From Candidatus Azophilus lithoversatilis (GTDB lineage Bacteria > Pseudomonadota > Gammaproteobacteria > Pseudomonadales > Azotimanducaceae), in assembly GCA_028278675.1 (NCBI GenBank), contig JAQAJJ010000006.1, positions 50,424-91,370 of the forward strand: a stretch of DNA of 40,947 nucleotides. Direction: 5' to 3'. The notes below the pieces were generated by a model, which was not told the origin of the DNA, did no database searches, and saw only the letters and a list, made by a program, of their open reading frames with translations. Positions 25,656-35,577 of the stretch are shown here, piece after piece; the first letter of the stretch is position 1; every line of letters begins with the position of its first letter. The translations under genes and the position numbers were made by a program.

Positions 25656-27329
25656 TCAAAATGCCGCAAAGTTTTCTGCCGGGTAGGCTGCGCAACCCAA
25701 GTCTTGGTACTCGTTGTGGTCGAACAGGCCCTGCCACCGGAACAGGCGCACATAGAGCTCGCATCGCTCCCGGCCCGCCGGCATCGAGGTGTCGGCCATC
25801 AATTCCGATTTGACGCGGCCGCTGGTGACCACCTCGTCATCCATTCGGATGCCGCCGTCGGCGGGCGTGTCCAGCAGGATGGAGGTCTTGCCGTCCTCAC
25901 CCCACGCCAGCCAAGGCGTTTCGGCGCCGTCCCGTCCCCGCTGGGGCGCGCCGTTGTAGGCGAACTCCGTCCAGTAGGACATCATGCTCCTCGACAGCGC
26001 TGCCTGGTTTTCGTCGTTGGGGTAGATGGTCCCCAAGGCGCCGATTCCCCCTTCAAAGTCGTTGAAGACGAAGGCGATTTCCAAGGCGTGGCCGGCACCT
26101 AGGGCAACGCTGAGGTCGTAGCCGAGGGCGCTGGGCTCCTCATCCCAATCCCACCGGTAGGCATAGACGTTGGGGTTGCCGGAGGCGACCATGAATTGCG
26201 CCAGCTCGTCCACTCCACGGGCCTTCCAAGCGCGGGCGCTGTAGCGGACCTCGCGCCGGTAGGCATCCTCGTCCTTGAGGGAATAGAAGATGCCCAGGAG
26301 ATTGTCCACGTAGCGGGGATCTCGAGACATGAACAGGGTGGGCTCGTCCCGATTGGTGCCTAGAATCACCGGCACGGCGTTGTGGTTTTCGGGGTTGGAA
26401 AACACGGCCTCGGCGTCCAGGGCGGGCAGCACATGACCATCGTTGAAGTTGGCGGGCAGATCGACCATGCCGAAGCCGCCGCCGTCGAGCAGGCCGTAGA
26501 ACTGAGCGGGCGTCTTGCCATACAGGTAGCGGCGCGTCTCGGCGGCGGTCCAGCCGTCCTGTATGGCCCGGGCGGCGGCAGCGTTCGCCGCTGCGCCGTC
26601 GGCAATGAGCAGGGCGTTGACCACTTCCCGGGCGCTGTGTGGGTGGCCGCCATCGTCCGAGTAGTTTTGGCCGCTGACGAGGCTGGAAACCCCGTAACCG
26701 CCGCTCTGGACGATTGCGCGATGGAAGAGGCCTTCGGCCAACGGCGAGGCCATCATCGCCAGGGTGTTGAAGGCGCCGGCGGACTCGCCGAATACGGTGA
26801 CGTTGCCGGGGTCGCCGCCGAACGCCGCTATGTTGTCCCGCGTCCACTCCAAAGCCCGAATCATGTCCAGGGGGGCGTAGTTGCCGGAGTCGTTGGCCGG
26901 GTCGCCGATGTGCAGCGCCGGATGATTGAACCAGCCAAACAGGCCCAAGCGGTAGTTGATGGAAATGACTACCACGTCGCCGCCGACCGCCAAGTTGCCG
27001 CCGTTGACGTTGCCGCCGTGGCCGATGCTGTTGCCGCCGCCGTGAATCCAGAGCATGACCGGCGCCCCGCTGGCGTTCGGCGGTGACCAGACATTCAGCG
27101 TCAGGCAGTCTTCGCTGCCCGCGACGGCGGCGCTTTCCGGCGATGCGCCGGCGCCGCTCAAGAGCGACGGCAACTGCGAGCACATCTCCCCAAAGGCCAG
27201 CGCCTCGATGACGCCGTCGGCGGGCACCGGCGGCTGTGGGGCCTGCCAACGCAGCGCACCCAGCGGCGGGCGGGCGAAGGGAATGCCGAGCCATGCCCGG
27301 GCGCCGCTCATATCGATGAATCCCACCAC
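25656..27329 (-). CDS. Type B carboxylesterase (frameshifted N-terminus)
   Basis: From GTG 27329 the product is 557 residues of the alpha/beta hydrolase carboxylesterase family. The opening signature is IPFARPPLGALRW. The oxyanion hole is HGGG (96-99). The nucleophile is S183 in FGESAGA. The sequence SEDCLTLNVWSP is the second family signature. Upstream in another frame is an intact signal-anchor N-terminus (27454 to about 27370), so the gene has probably lost one base. The esterase is cotranscribed with the P450 that follows. Substrate unknown. Confidence 0.88.
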   Translation of the reverse strand: MVGFIDMSGARAWLGIPFARPPLGALRWQAPQPPVPADGVIEALAFGEMCSQLPSLLSGAGASPESAAVAGSEDCLTLNVWSPPNASGAPVMLWIHGGGNSIGHGGNVNGGNLAVGGDVVVISINYRLGLFGWFNHPALHIGDPANDSGNYAPLDMIRALEWTRDNIAAFGGDPGNVTVFGESAGAFNTLAMMASPLAEGLFHRAIVQSGGYGVSSLVSGQNYSDDGGHPHSAREVVNALLIADGAAANAAAARAIQDGWTAAETRRYLYGKTPAQFYGLLDGGGFGMVDLPANFNDGHVLPALDAEAVFSNPENHNAVPVILGTNRDEPTLFMSRDPRYVDNLLGIFYSLKDEDAYRREVRYSARAWKARGVDELAQFMVASGNPNVYAYRWDWDEEPSALGYDLSVALGAGHALEIAFVFNDFEGGIGALGTIYPNDENQAALSRSMMSYWTEFAYNGAPQRGRDGAETPWLAWGEDGKTSILLDTPADGGIRMDDEVVTSGRVKSELMADTSMPAGRERCELYVRLFRWQGLFDHNEYQDLGCAAYPAENFAAF

Positions 27330-27454
27330 ATCCCCGGACTCCGTGCTTCTGAGCGTGTTGGCGCCGGCGGGGTCGGCAGGGTGCCGATGTACCAGTTAGC
27401 GCCGAGGATCACGGCGACAGCGACGACAATCAGAATCACGGCGAGCTTGCGCAT
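27308..27454 (-). pseudogene. Displaced N-terminal fragment of the carboxylesterase (signal anchor)
   Basis: From ATG 27454 a 48-residue frame begins MRKLAVILIVVAVAVILGAN, a signal or membrane-anchor helix, then goes WYIGTLPTPP. Joining it to the esterase frame with one additional C near 27376 gives LP-DPAGANTLRSTESGDVVG leading straight into the conserved esterase start. The run CCGACCCCGCC is the likely site of a single-base loss. It may be a real lesion or a sequencing error. In either case it shows that the native enzyme is exported or membrane-anchored. Confidence 0.7.
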
Positions 27455-27655
27455 GGGTCTTGGTCTCCAGTGGCGTTGGTCTGAGGCATCGCCTCGATTG
27501 GTAGTTTAGCCCGCCGCAGGAAGGAGGACGAAAAACTCATCGGGAATGGTAGCATTTCGACTTTCCCCAACCGAGCTTGGCTTGATGCGGATCTCGCCCT
27601 TGCCCAATCAGTCCGCCTTTTTGACAGCAGGCGCGTTGGGGGGAGCGCTGCGGGC

Positions 27656-28819
27656 ATGAGCCTCACCATCGGCATCGTCGCTGGCGAGGCGTCCGGGGAT
27701 CGGCTCGGCGCCGGCCTCATGCGCGCCCTGTCCCGTCGGCTCGATGGTGTTCGCTTTGTTGGTGTCGGCGGCGAGGCCATGCGTTCGGCGGGGCTTGAGT
27801 CGCTGGCCAACATGGAAGCACTGGCGGTCAATGGCTTCACTGATCCGCTCGTCAAGCTGCCCGCCTTGGCGCGCCTGCTGTTCGGCCTGCGGCGCCGCTT
27901 GCTTGCCGAACGCCCCGCGGCCTTCATCGGGGTGGATTTCAATGTGTTCAACTTGCTTTTGGAAGGCCAGTTGAAACGCTCCGGCGTGCCGACCGTCCAC
28001 TACGTGAGCCCGTCGGTTTACGCATGGCGGCGAGGACGGGCGCGACGCCTCGGCCGTTCGGCGAATCTGCTGCTGGCGCTGTTTCCCTTCGAGCCCGCGT
28101 ACTACCAAAGCACCGGCCTCAAGGTGGCCTTCGTCGGCCATCCCCTGGCAGACTCCATTGGCTTGGACGACGGCGGGGAAGCGGGCCGCAGCGCCGCCCG
28201 CTCGATCTTAGGCATTGTCGAAGAGCAGCGGGTCATTGCGCTTTTGCCGGGCAGTCGCTTCGGTGAGATCAAGCAGCATCTCGAGGTCTTTCTCGACGCC
28301 GCCTGTTTGCTGGTTGAGCGGCTGGGCAGCACGGTGTTCCTGATTCCATGCGTACGGCCGGATTTCATGCCGCACCTGGAGCGGGCGGCCCAGGCGCGGC
28401 CTGGGCTTGAGATCAGGATTTGCCAGGGCGATGCGCGCCAAGCGCTGGTTGCCTGCGATGGCGCCATCGTCAAGTCGGGCACTGGAACTTTGGAGGCGAT
28501 GCTGCTGCGCCGGCCCATGGTGGTGGCCTATCGGCTTGGGCCCTTAAGCTACACCTTGGCCCGGCTGCTGGTGCGCACTGAGTTCGTGGCCCTGCCAAAC
28601 CTGTTGGCGGGACGCGAGCTGGTGCCGGAGCGCCTGCAAGGTGACGCAACCGCGCGGAAACTAGCCGATGCGTTGCCGATTCAACTCGACAAACCGGCGT
28701 TGCAGGCGGAAACTGTACAGGCGTTTTCGATGCTGCACCTCGAACTGCGCCGGGACGCCAACGAACGGGCCGCGGACGCGGTGATGGAGCTTTTGGGGGA
28801 TGCCTTAGGCCAGAAATGA
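27656..28819 (+). CDS. lpxB: Lipid-A-disaccharide synthase LpxB
   Basis: A 387-residue GT19 glycosyltransferase. It starts with [13 protein letters not shown] (GEASGD at 10-15). Other family stretches are [59 protein letters not shown], and [20 protein letters not shown]. It joins UDP-2,3-diacylglucosamine and lipid X to give the lipid A disaccharide at the inner membrane. It overlaps rnhB by four bases, the common gammaproteobacterial arrangement. The genes usually upstream (lpxD-fabZ-lpxA) are not present here; an esterase lies divergently upstream instead. Confidence 0.97.
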   Translation: MSLTIGIVAGEASGDRLGAGLMRALSRRLDGVRFVGVGGEAMRSAGLESLANMEALAVNGFTDPLVKLPALARLLFGLRRRLLAERPAAFIGVDFNVFNLLLEGQLKRSGVPTVHYVSPSVYAWRRGRARRLGRSANLLLALFPFEPAYYQSTGLKVAFVGHPLADSIGLDDGGEAGRSAARSILGIVEEQRVIALLPGSRFGEIKQHLEVFLDAACLLVERLGSTVFLIPCVRPDFMPHLERAAQARPGLEIRICQGDARQALVACDGAIVKSGTGTLEAMLLRRPMVVAYRLGPLSYTLARLLVRTEFVALPNLLAGRELVPERLQGDATARKLADALPIQLDKPALQAETVQAFSMLHLELRRDANERAADAVMELLGDALGQK

Positions 28820-29454
28820 ATGCGCACCCTGCTGAACAAGTCGCCGCCAAGGTGCAGCTGCCTTGGGCTTGGGACGCCAGCTCGGCGGGCGTTGACGAGG
28901 CCGGACGTGGACCGTTGGCTGGTCCGGTCGTCGCCGGGGCGGTCATGCTCGATCCAGAACGTCCCATCGACGGGCTCAAGGACTCCAAGCAGCTGTCCGC
29001 CCAGCGCCGGGATGAACTCGCGGCGCTGATCCGGGAGCGGGCCGTCAGCCATGCTTTGGGCCGTGCCGAGGTCGCTGAGATCGATCGACTCAACATTCTG
29101 CAAGCCACGCTGCTCGCCATGCGCAGGGCGGTAGCCGGATTGGGGGTGCAGCCTGAACAGGTTTTCGTTGACGGCAACCGCTGCCCGGAATTGAACGTGC
29201 CCACCGTGGCTGTGGTGGGTGGCGATGTGCTGTTGGCGCCGATCAGCGCGGGCGCCATTCTGGCCAAGACCGCGCGGGATGCGGAGATGGCGCTCTTGGC
29301 TGCCGACTTTCCCGGCTACGGCTTCGAGCGGCACAAAGGCTACGGTACCAAGGCGCACCTCGCCGCTTTGAGGAGGCAGGGCCCTTGTCCGATTCATCGC
29401 ATGAGCTTTGCGCCGGTGCGTTGCGCTGCTGAATTGCAACTGCAGGGATATTGA
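28816..29454 (+). CDS. rnhB: Ribonuclease HII
   Basis: A 212-residue RNase HII. The catalytic residues D27 and E28 lie in [19 protein letters not shown], and later motifs are DSKQLS, VDGN and [13 protein letters not shown]. It removes RNA from RNA/DNA hybrids, including single misincorporated ribonucleotides. The ATG overlaps the lpxB stop, and dnaE follows after 23 bases, as in Escherichia coli. Length is normal. Confidence 0.97.
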   Translation: MNAHPAEQVAAKVQLPWAWDASSAGVDEAGRGPLAGPVVAGAVMLDPERPIDGLKDSKQLSAQRRDELAALIRERAVSHALGRAEVAEIDRLNILQATLLAMRRAVAGLGVQPEQVFVDGNRCPELNVPTVAVVGGDVLLAPISAGAILAKTARDAEMALLAADFPGYGFERHKGYGTKAHLAALRRQGPCPIHRMSFAPVRCAAELQLQGY

Positions 29455-29477
29455 GCCAGTGAGTCAGGTTGAGTCCG

Positions 29478-32400
29478 ATGAGCGCTGCTGAATTCGTCCA
29501 TCTGCGCACCCACAGCGAGTACTCCATCGTTGATGGCCTCGCTGGCGTCGGCGACCTGGCGCGTCGCGCCGCCGAACTTGACATGGATGCCATCGGCCTC
29601 ACCGACCACGGCAACCTCTTCGGGCTGATCAAGTTCTATCGCGCTTGCCTCAAGGAGGGGGTCAAGCCGATCGTTGGGGTGGATTTGCCGCATCAGGTTG
29701 CCGAAGCAGGAGAGCCGCTGCGCTTGACGGTGATCGCCTGCGGCCCGGCGGGCTACCGCAACTTGATTCAACTCGCCTCGCTGGCCTATGTGGGCGGTGA
29801 ACATCACGGCGCCGTGACCACCGCGGAGGTTCTCGACCGCAGCGATGGCCTCATTGCGCTCTCCGGGGCGCGGGATACCGAGGTTGGCCACGCGCTGCTG
29901 CGCGGTGACGGCAAAGGCGCTCTGCGCGCCGCCCAAGTCTTGGCGGAGCGCTTCGGCGATCGCTTCTATCTGGAGGCGCAGCGCACTGGCCGCGAGGATG
30001 AGGAGGCTTGCCTGCGAGCCGCGGTAGGGCTTGCGGAGCGCCTCGAACTGCCGATGGTGGCCACCAACGAAGCCTGCTTTCTTGCCGCGGACGACTTTGA
30101 GGCCCACGAGACCCGAGTCTGCATCCACGAAGGCAAAGTGGTCAACGACCCGCGCCGACCGCGGCGCTACTCAGCCGAACAGCGTCTGAAGAGTGCCGCG
30201 GAGATGGCGCAGCTGTTCGCCGACTTGCCGGAAGCGCTGGCCAACAGCGTGGAAATCGCCAAGCGCTGCACCTTGGAGCTTGCCCTCGACCAACCCCAAC
30301 TGCCCGACTATCCGGTGCCGGACGGCGAAACCCTCGAGAGCTTCCTGGCCAAGGTCGCCGAGCAGGGGCTTGCCGCTCGCCTTATGGAGCTGCGCGCCCA
30401 GGACGCCTATCCCATTGATGAGCCAGTCTATCGCCAGCGCTTGGCCGATGAGCTGCGCATCATCAACCAGACCGGCTTCCCGGGCTACTTCCTCGTGGTC
30501 ATGGAATTCATCGCCTGGGCCAAGGAGCAGGGCATCCCGGTGGGACCCGGACGGGGCTCCGGCTCGGGCTCCTTGGTGGCCTACGCGCTGCGCATCACCG
30601 ACTTGGATCCCGTCCACTACGATTTGCTGTTTGAACGCTTCCTGAACCCGGAGCGGGTCTCCATGCCGGATTTCGACGTGGACTTCTGCGTGGAGGGCCG
30701 CGACCGGGTCATCCACCATGTCGCGGAGCGCTACGGCAAGGAAGCCGTCAGCCAGATCGCCACCTTCGGCACCATGGCGGCCAAGGCGGTGGTTCGCGAC
30801 GTGGCCCGCGCCCAAGGCAAGCCCTACGCCTTGGGGGATAAGCTTTCCAAGCTCATTCCCAATGAACTCAACATCAAGCTGCGCGACGCCGTGGCCAAGA
30901 GCGCGGAGCTAAGGGACTTCATCGGCAGCGATGAGGAAGCTGCCGAGATCATGGACATGGGCTACAAGCTCGAAGGCATCGTGCGCAACGTCGGGCGGCA
31001 CGCCGGCGGGGTGGTGATCGCGCCGTCCCGGCTGACCGACTTCGTGCCGCTCTACGTCGATGAGCGCAGCGGCAGCTTGATCTCCCAGTACGACAAGGAC
31101 GACGTGGAGAAGGCGGGCTTAGTGAAGTTCGACTTCCTAGGGTTGACCACGCTGACCATCATCGACTGGGCCGTGCAGGCCATCAATGGTGCCATCGAAG
31201 CCCAAGGCGGCGGAACGCCCGTGGACATCGACCGAGTGCCCTTGGACGATGCGGCCACCTTCGACCTGCTCAAGCGCGCCGAGACCACCGCCGTGTTCCA
31301 ACTGGAATCCCGGGGCATGAAGGACTTGGTGGGCCGCCTGCTGCCGGACCGCATCGACGACATCCTGGCGTTGGTGGCGCTGTTCCGTCCCGGCCCGCTG
31401 GACAACGGCACCCACGACGACTACATCAACCGCAAGCACGGCAAGGAGCGGGTGACCTATCCCCATGATGACCTGGAGCCGGTGTTGAGCAGCACGTTCG
31501 GCACCATCATCTACCAGGAGCAGGTGATGCAGATCGCCCGGCGATTGGCCGGGTTCAGCCTCGGCCAAGCGGACATCCTGCGCAAGGCCATGGGCAAGAA
31601 GAATCCGGTGGAGATGGCCAAGTTGCGCAGCGACTTCATGGCGGGCGCCGAGGCCAACGGCGTGGAGAGCAAGCTCGCCAAGAGCCTGTTTGACGAGATG
31701 GAGACCTTCGCCGGATACGCCTTCAACAAATCCCACTCCGCCACCTACGGCCTGATTGCCTATCAGACGGCTTGGCTGAAGGCGCACCATCCGGCGGAGT
31801 TCATGGCCGCCAACCTTTCGGCAGCGATGGACCACACCGAAAAGGTGGTCACCCTGATCAACGAGGTGCGGCGCATGGGCCTGCGGCTGCGGCCGCCCAG
31901 CGTCAACTTGAGCGAGTTCCGCTTCTCGGTCATCGACGGCGACATCATCTACGGGTTGGGCGCGGTGCGGGGTGTCGGGTCGATGCCGGTGGAGAGCATT
32001 GTTGCAGCCCGCCGGGCGGGGGTCGAAGCGGGCAAAAACGGGCGTTTCGAGAATTTGGCGGCGTTTTGCCTTCGGGTTGACGTCAAGCGGGTCAACAAGC
32101 GCGCGATCGAAGCCTTGATTCATGCCGGCGCCATGGATGAGTTCGGCGCTGCGGGCGAGGACTTGGGTTGGGTCCGCGCCAAGCTGCTCGGTGGACTCGA
32201 TCAGGCGCTGCAGGCGGCGGACCAGCAGTCTCGAGACGCGGCGCTCGGCATTGGCGACCTCTTCGGCGGCGTTGGCGAAGGCCGCCAGCCGGCCCTGCGG
32301 GCTGCGATCAAGCCGCAACTCTTCCAGGAGCGGATCGAATTCGAGCGGGCCGCGCTGGGGCTGTACCTCACAGGTCACCCTGTGGATCCCTATTTCGCCG

Positions 32401-32972
32401 AATTCACTGAGCGTTGCCAGCGCCTTGATGAACTGCGGCCAAAGGACGCCGGGCGGGTGTTCGGCCTGCTGATGGAACTGCGGCGGATGCGCGGCAGGAA
32501 GGGCCGCAACGTCGGCCAGGAGTGGGCAGTGGCGGTGATCGACGACAGCACCGCACGGGTTGAGGCGATGGTTTACGCCAAGACCTACGAGAAAATCGGG
32601 CACAAGCTGGAAAAGGGTCAAGTCCTCGTCCTGGAGGGCGAGGTGCAGATCGACGAGTACAACGGCGCCCACAAAGTCATCGTGGAGTCGGCCCTGACCG
32701 TCGATGAATGGCGCGAGCAGAACCGTCCAATCCTGCGCATCGACATGAATCACCAGGACGCTCCCTCCGACTTTTCCAGCCGTCTGGCGGCCAGCTTGCA
32801 GCCCTATCGCGTGGCGGAGGGCGGCTCGCCGGTCTTCGTTGACTACCAAGCGCCGCTGACCGCCGGCAGCATTCGTTTGGGCTGGCGGGTCAAGGCCAGC
32901 GAAGCCTTGGTGACGCACTTGAAGACCGAATACGGCGACGACCGCGTCAGGGTGGGCACGGACAGTCCGTGA
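29478..32972 (+). CDS. dnaE: DNA polymerase III alpha subunit
   Basis: A 1164-residue replicative polymerase. The N-terminal PHP domain begins FVHLRTHSEYSIVDG and continues DHGNLFGLIKFY. The palm domain carries catalytic D400 and D402 in PDFDVDF, after GPGRGSGSGSLVAYAL. The fingers region has KKNPVEMAKLR and GYAFNKSHSATYG. Helix-hairpin-helix, OB-fold and tau-binding regions complete the C-terminus. Length matches the E. coli protein (about 1160). The chosen ATG at 29478 is preferred over an in-frame TTG nine bases upstream. In most relatives accA follows; here tilS follows after 88 bp. Confidence 0.98.
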   Translation: MSAAEFVHLRTHSEYSIVDGLAGVGDLARRAAELDMDAIGLTDHGNLFGLIKFYRACLKEGVKPIVGVDLPHQVAEAGEPLRLTVIACGPAGYRNLIQLASLAYVGGEHHGAVTTAEVLDRSDGLIALSGARDTEVGHALLRGDGKGALRAAQVLAERFGDRFYLEAQRTGREDEEACLRAAVGLAERLELPMVATNEACFLAADDFEAHETRVCIHEGKVVNDPRRPRRYSAEQRLKSAAEMAQLFADLPEALANSVEIAKRCTLELALDQPQLPDYPVPDGETLESFLAKVAEQGLAARLMELRAQDAYPIDEPVYRQRLADELRIINQTGFPGYFLVVMEFIAWAKEQGIPVGPGRGSGSGSLVAYALRITDLDPVHYDLLFERFLNPERVSMPDFDVDFCVEGRDRVIHHVAERYGKEAVSQIATFGTMAAKAVVRDVARAQGKPYALGDKLSKLIPNELNIKLRDAVAKSAELRDFIGSDEEAAEIMDMGYKLEGIVRNVGRHAGGVVIAPSRLTDFVPLYVDERSGSLISQYDKDDVEKAGLVKFDFLGLTTLTIIDWAVQAINGAIEAQGGGTPVDIDRVPLDDAATFDLLKRAETTAVFQLESRGMKDLVGRLLPDRIDDILALVALFRPGPLDNGTHDDYINRKHGKERVTYPHDDLEPVLSSTFGTIIYQEQVMQIARRLAGFSLGQADILRKAMGKKNPVEMAKLRSDFMAGAEANGVESKLAKSLFDEMETFAGYAFNKSHSATYGLIAYQTAWLKAHHPAEFMAANLSAAMDHTEKVVTLINEVRRMGLRLRPPSVNLSEFRFSVIDGDIIYGLGAVRGVGSMPVESIVAARRAGVEAGKNGRFENLAAFCLRVDVKRVNKRAIEALIHAGAMDEFGAAGEDLGWVRAKLLGGLDQALQAADQQSRDAALGIGDLFGGVGEGRQPALRAAIKPQLFQERIEFERAALGLYLTGHPVDPYFAEFTERCQRLDELRPKDAGRVFGLLMELRRMRGRKGRNVGQEWAVAVIDDSTARVEAMVYAKTYEKIGHKLEKGQVLVLEGEVQIDEYNGAHKVIVESALTVDEWREQNRPILRIDMNHQDAPSDFSSRLAASLQPYRVAEGGSPVFVDYQAPLTAGSIRLGWRVKASEALVTHLKTEYGDDRVRVGTDSP

Positions 32973-33060
32973 ACAGCGTTTTTGCGGTCCCCATTGCGCG
33001 AGGGCAAGATGCACTCGATCCACCAGGGTGCAAACTCGCCAATAAGGTCCCCCAAGCGCC

Positions 33061-34311
33061 ATGAAAGACCTCATCCGCCACCTGCGGCTTGAACTGGCAG
33101 GCTTCGATCACCGGCGCTTGGCGGTGGCTTACTCAGGCGGCCTCGATTCAACCGTTCTTTTGCACGCCGCCGTTCGCGCCGCGCCTCCGGTCACGGCAGT
33201 ACACGTCAATCACGGCCTGCATCCAGACGCCGACCACTGGCAGGCGCATTGCGAAGCGACCTGCAGGACGCATGGCATCGAACTGCTGAGCCGGCGGGTT
33301 GAGGTGGCGGCTGGCAACGTCGAAGCCGAGGCCCGGCGCTCCCGCCACCAAGCCTTTGATGCGCTATTGGATACCGGTGATCTCTTGCTGCTGGCCCACC
33401 ATCAGGACGACCAAGCGGAAACCGTGCTGATGCGGCTCGCCCAAGGGCGCGGCGCTGCGGCCATGCCGCGCACCCGGCGGCTGCCCGGCGGGGCGGTGCT
33501 GCTGCGCCCCTTCCTCAGCCTCCCGAAACGCGGCCTGCGCGCCGCCGCCGAGGAGCTGGGCGTTGACTGGATGGAGGATCCCAGCAACGCCGACACCGCC
33601 TTCGACCGCAACTTCCTGCGTCACGAGGTTCTGCCCCGCCTGACCGAACGCTGGCCCGGCCTGAACGCCGCCTTGGCGCGCGCCGGGAAGGCACAGGCCG
33701 ACACCGAAGCGGTGCTGCGCCTGCTACTGGACTGCGAGGCGCTGCCTTTGAACGACTTGCCGCCCGACTTTCGGCCGCTGGCGCTGCGCGCTTGGCTGGC
33801 CCGTTTCGACGAGCAGAACGTCAGCGGGCGGGCGTTGGCGGAATTCGCCGCCCAATTTGACGCCCCAGCGGACGCCCAACCGGAACTGCGCCTGCGCCGC
33901 GGGTGCCTGCGCCGCTGGCGGGGCGCGGCCCACTACGTTCCGCCTCCCCCGACCTTGGCATCCCGCTATGAACTGCAGCCGCCCGCTGCGCTGCGGTTGC
34001 CCCATGGCGAATTGGTGGTTGAAAAGGCCGGCAGCGGCGGCTTTTGCGCGGCAGGCGCCTTGAGCGTTCGATTCCGCCGCGGCGGGGAACGGGTTCGGTC
34101 CGCCCAAGGATCCCGGTCGCTCAAGCGGGCGATGCAGGATGCTGGCTTGCCGCCTTGGCTGAGGCCCAGCCACCCGTTGCTGTACAGCGGCGACCGACTC
34201 GTTGCCGTCCCTGGCGTTCGTTGGTTTGCGAACGACGGGCCGGAGGCTGCTCCGCGTTGGCGGGTGGACTGGACGCTCCGTTCAAGCGCCGCGCAGCCGT
34301 CCCCAAGCTAA
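33061..34311 (+). CDS. tilS: tRNA(Ile)-lysidine synthetase TilS
   Basis: A 416-residue protein with the N-type ATP pyrophosphatase loop SGGLDST (S25-T31). Family motifs TAVHVNHGLHPDADHW, LAHHQDDQAETVLMRL and EDPSNADTAFDRNFLRHEVLP follow, plus the TilS-specific C-terminal domain (FRRGGERVR, near 340-350, and LYSGDRLVAVPGVRW). It modifies the wobble cytidine of AUA-reading tRNA(Ile) to lysidine, an essential step. It is the last gene of the lpxB-rnhB-dnaE run. Confidence 0.96.
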   Translation: MKDLIRHLRLELAGFDHRRLAVAYSGGLDSTVLLHAAVRAAPPVTAVHVNHGLHPDADHWQAHCEATCRTHGIELLSRRVEVAAGNVEAEARRSRHQAFDALLDTGDLLLLAHHQDDQAETVLMRLAQGRGAAAMPRTRRLPGGAVLLRPFLSLPKRGLRAAAEELGVDWMEDPSNADTAFDRNFLRHEVLPRLTERWPGLNAALARAGKAQADTEAVLRLLLDCEALPLNDLPPDFRPLALRAWLARFDEQNVSGRALAEFAAQFDAPADAQPELRLRRGCLRRWRGAAHYVPPPPTLASRYELQPPAALRLPHGELVVEKAGSGGFCAAGALSVRFRRGGERVRSAQGSRSLKRAMQDAGLPPWLRPSHPLLYSGDRLVAVPGVRWFANDGPEAAPRWRVDWTLRSSAAQPSPS

Positions 34312-34471
34312 CCCGCACATCGCGCCAACTTCCCGCGGCGGACGCTGGTGCCTTCGCGACGAACGCACCGATGCGGCGTGTGATGGCTCGGCTCCTTGAA
34401 GATTAAAATGCCAACCTCCGGGTGAGTTCGTGCCGAGCAACCCGCATTTGACTTTCAGCTTAGGAGTTCCA

Positions 34472-35521
34472 ATGCCGTCAGGATCGGAATCGCCACTTGG
34501 GAAGGCAACCATTTTTGATGTTGCCGAGCAGGCGGGCGTTTCCATCAAGACCGTCTCGCGGGTGGTGAACAACGAATCCAACGTGCGCGATGCGACCCGT
34601 GAGAAGGTGCTGAGCGCCATCCGTGAATTGCGCTACAAGCCCAACGCGGCCGCCCGGGAACTGTCCGGCAAGCGTTCGCGCTTGGTGGGGCTGGTTTACG
34701 AGAACGCCCAGGAATTCAATTACCTCAAGGACGTGCTCAACGGTTCGCTCGATGCCTGCGAGGCGCGGGGCTATGCGCTTCTGCTGTGCCCCATCACTCT
34801 ACCGAACCCCGACATTGCGGCGCGGATCAGAGAGTTCGTCACTCAGGCGCGCGTCGAAGGAATCGTTCTGCCGGCCCCATTGGGAGACCTTGCGGCGGCC
34901 GCGGCGCTGCTGCGTCAACTGCGCATTCCCGTTGCTGCGATAGCGCCCAAGGATCCGCGACCCGAAGAGATCAACGTGAGCTGCAATGACGGAGCAGCGA
35001 CCTGCTCCCTCGCGGAGTACCTGATTGAACAGGGACACCGAGCCATCGGCTTTATCAAGGGACATCCCGGCCATGGTGCGAGCGCCGCGCGATTTGCCGG
35101 TTACCGGCGCGCCCTGCAACGGCATGGTTTGGCGTTCTCGGCTGCCTTGGTTCGGCAAGGCTACTTCGATTTCGATTCCGGCAAGACGGCGGCGAGCGAA
35201 TTGCTCGATCTGGCCAAACCGCCGAGCGCCATCGTCGCGAGCAACGACGACATGGCTGCGGGCGTGCTGTTCGAGGCGCGGGAGCGGGGCTTGACCGTGC
35301 CCCGTGATCTATCCGTGGTCGGCTTTGACGACACCCAGATCGCCTCTCGCATGTGGCCGCCGCTGACCACCGTGCGCCAGCCCATCGTGCAGATGGCCGA
35401 AACCGCCGCCCGGCTCCTGATCGACAAGTTGAACGGCGAGGCGGTGCAATCGCCGGATGAGCCGTTCGAATGCGAGGTGGTCATCCGCAAGTCCACCGCG
35501 CCCCTCGCGTCAATCACCTGA
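34472..35521 (+). CDS. LacI-family transcriptional regulator
   Basis: A 349-residue repressor from ATG 34472, which has TAGGAG six bases upstream; an upstream GTG (34430) is less likely. The DNA-binding headpiece TIFDVAEQAGVSIKTVSRVV (about 13-32) is followed by the hinge helix NAAARELSGKRSRLVGLV. The ligand domain is a periplasmic-binding-protein fold (EGIVLPAP, GHRAIGFIKG, AIVASNDDMAAGVL, VVGFDDTQIA, LTTVRQP). It most likely represses the glycosidase operon downstream by binding the palindrome at 35643-35662 and releases it on binding a sugar. This assignment rests on adjacency and operator form. Confidence 0.93.
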   Translation: MPSGSESPLGKATIFDVAEQAGVSIKTVSRVVNNESNVRDATREKVLSAIRELRYKPNAAARELSGKRSRLVGLVYENAQEFNYLKDVLNGSLDACEARGYALLLCPITLPNPDIAARIREFVTQARVEGIVLPAPLGDLAAAAALLRQLRIPVAAIAPKDPRPEEINVSCNDGAATCSLAEYLIEQGHRAIGFIKGHPGHGASAARFAGYRRALQRHGLAFSAALVRQGYFDFDSGKTAASELLDLAKPPSAIVASNDDMAAGVLFEARERGLTVPRDLSVVGFDDTQIASRMWPPLTTVRQPIVQMAETAARLLIDKLNGEAVQSPDEPFECEVVIRKSTAPLASIT

Positions 35522-35577
35522 TTTCGAGGTTTAGGTCCAAAAGCATGTGGGATGGCCCGACGCTCGATGCTCGCGGA

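Noticed and set aside
31137-33074. 645-codon frame on the minus strand over dnaE
   Set aside because: It lies antisense to conserved dnaE motifs, and the product has no recognisable fold.
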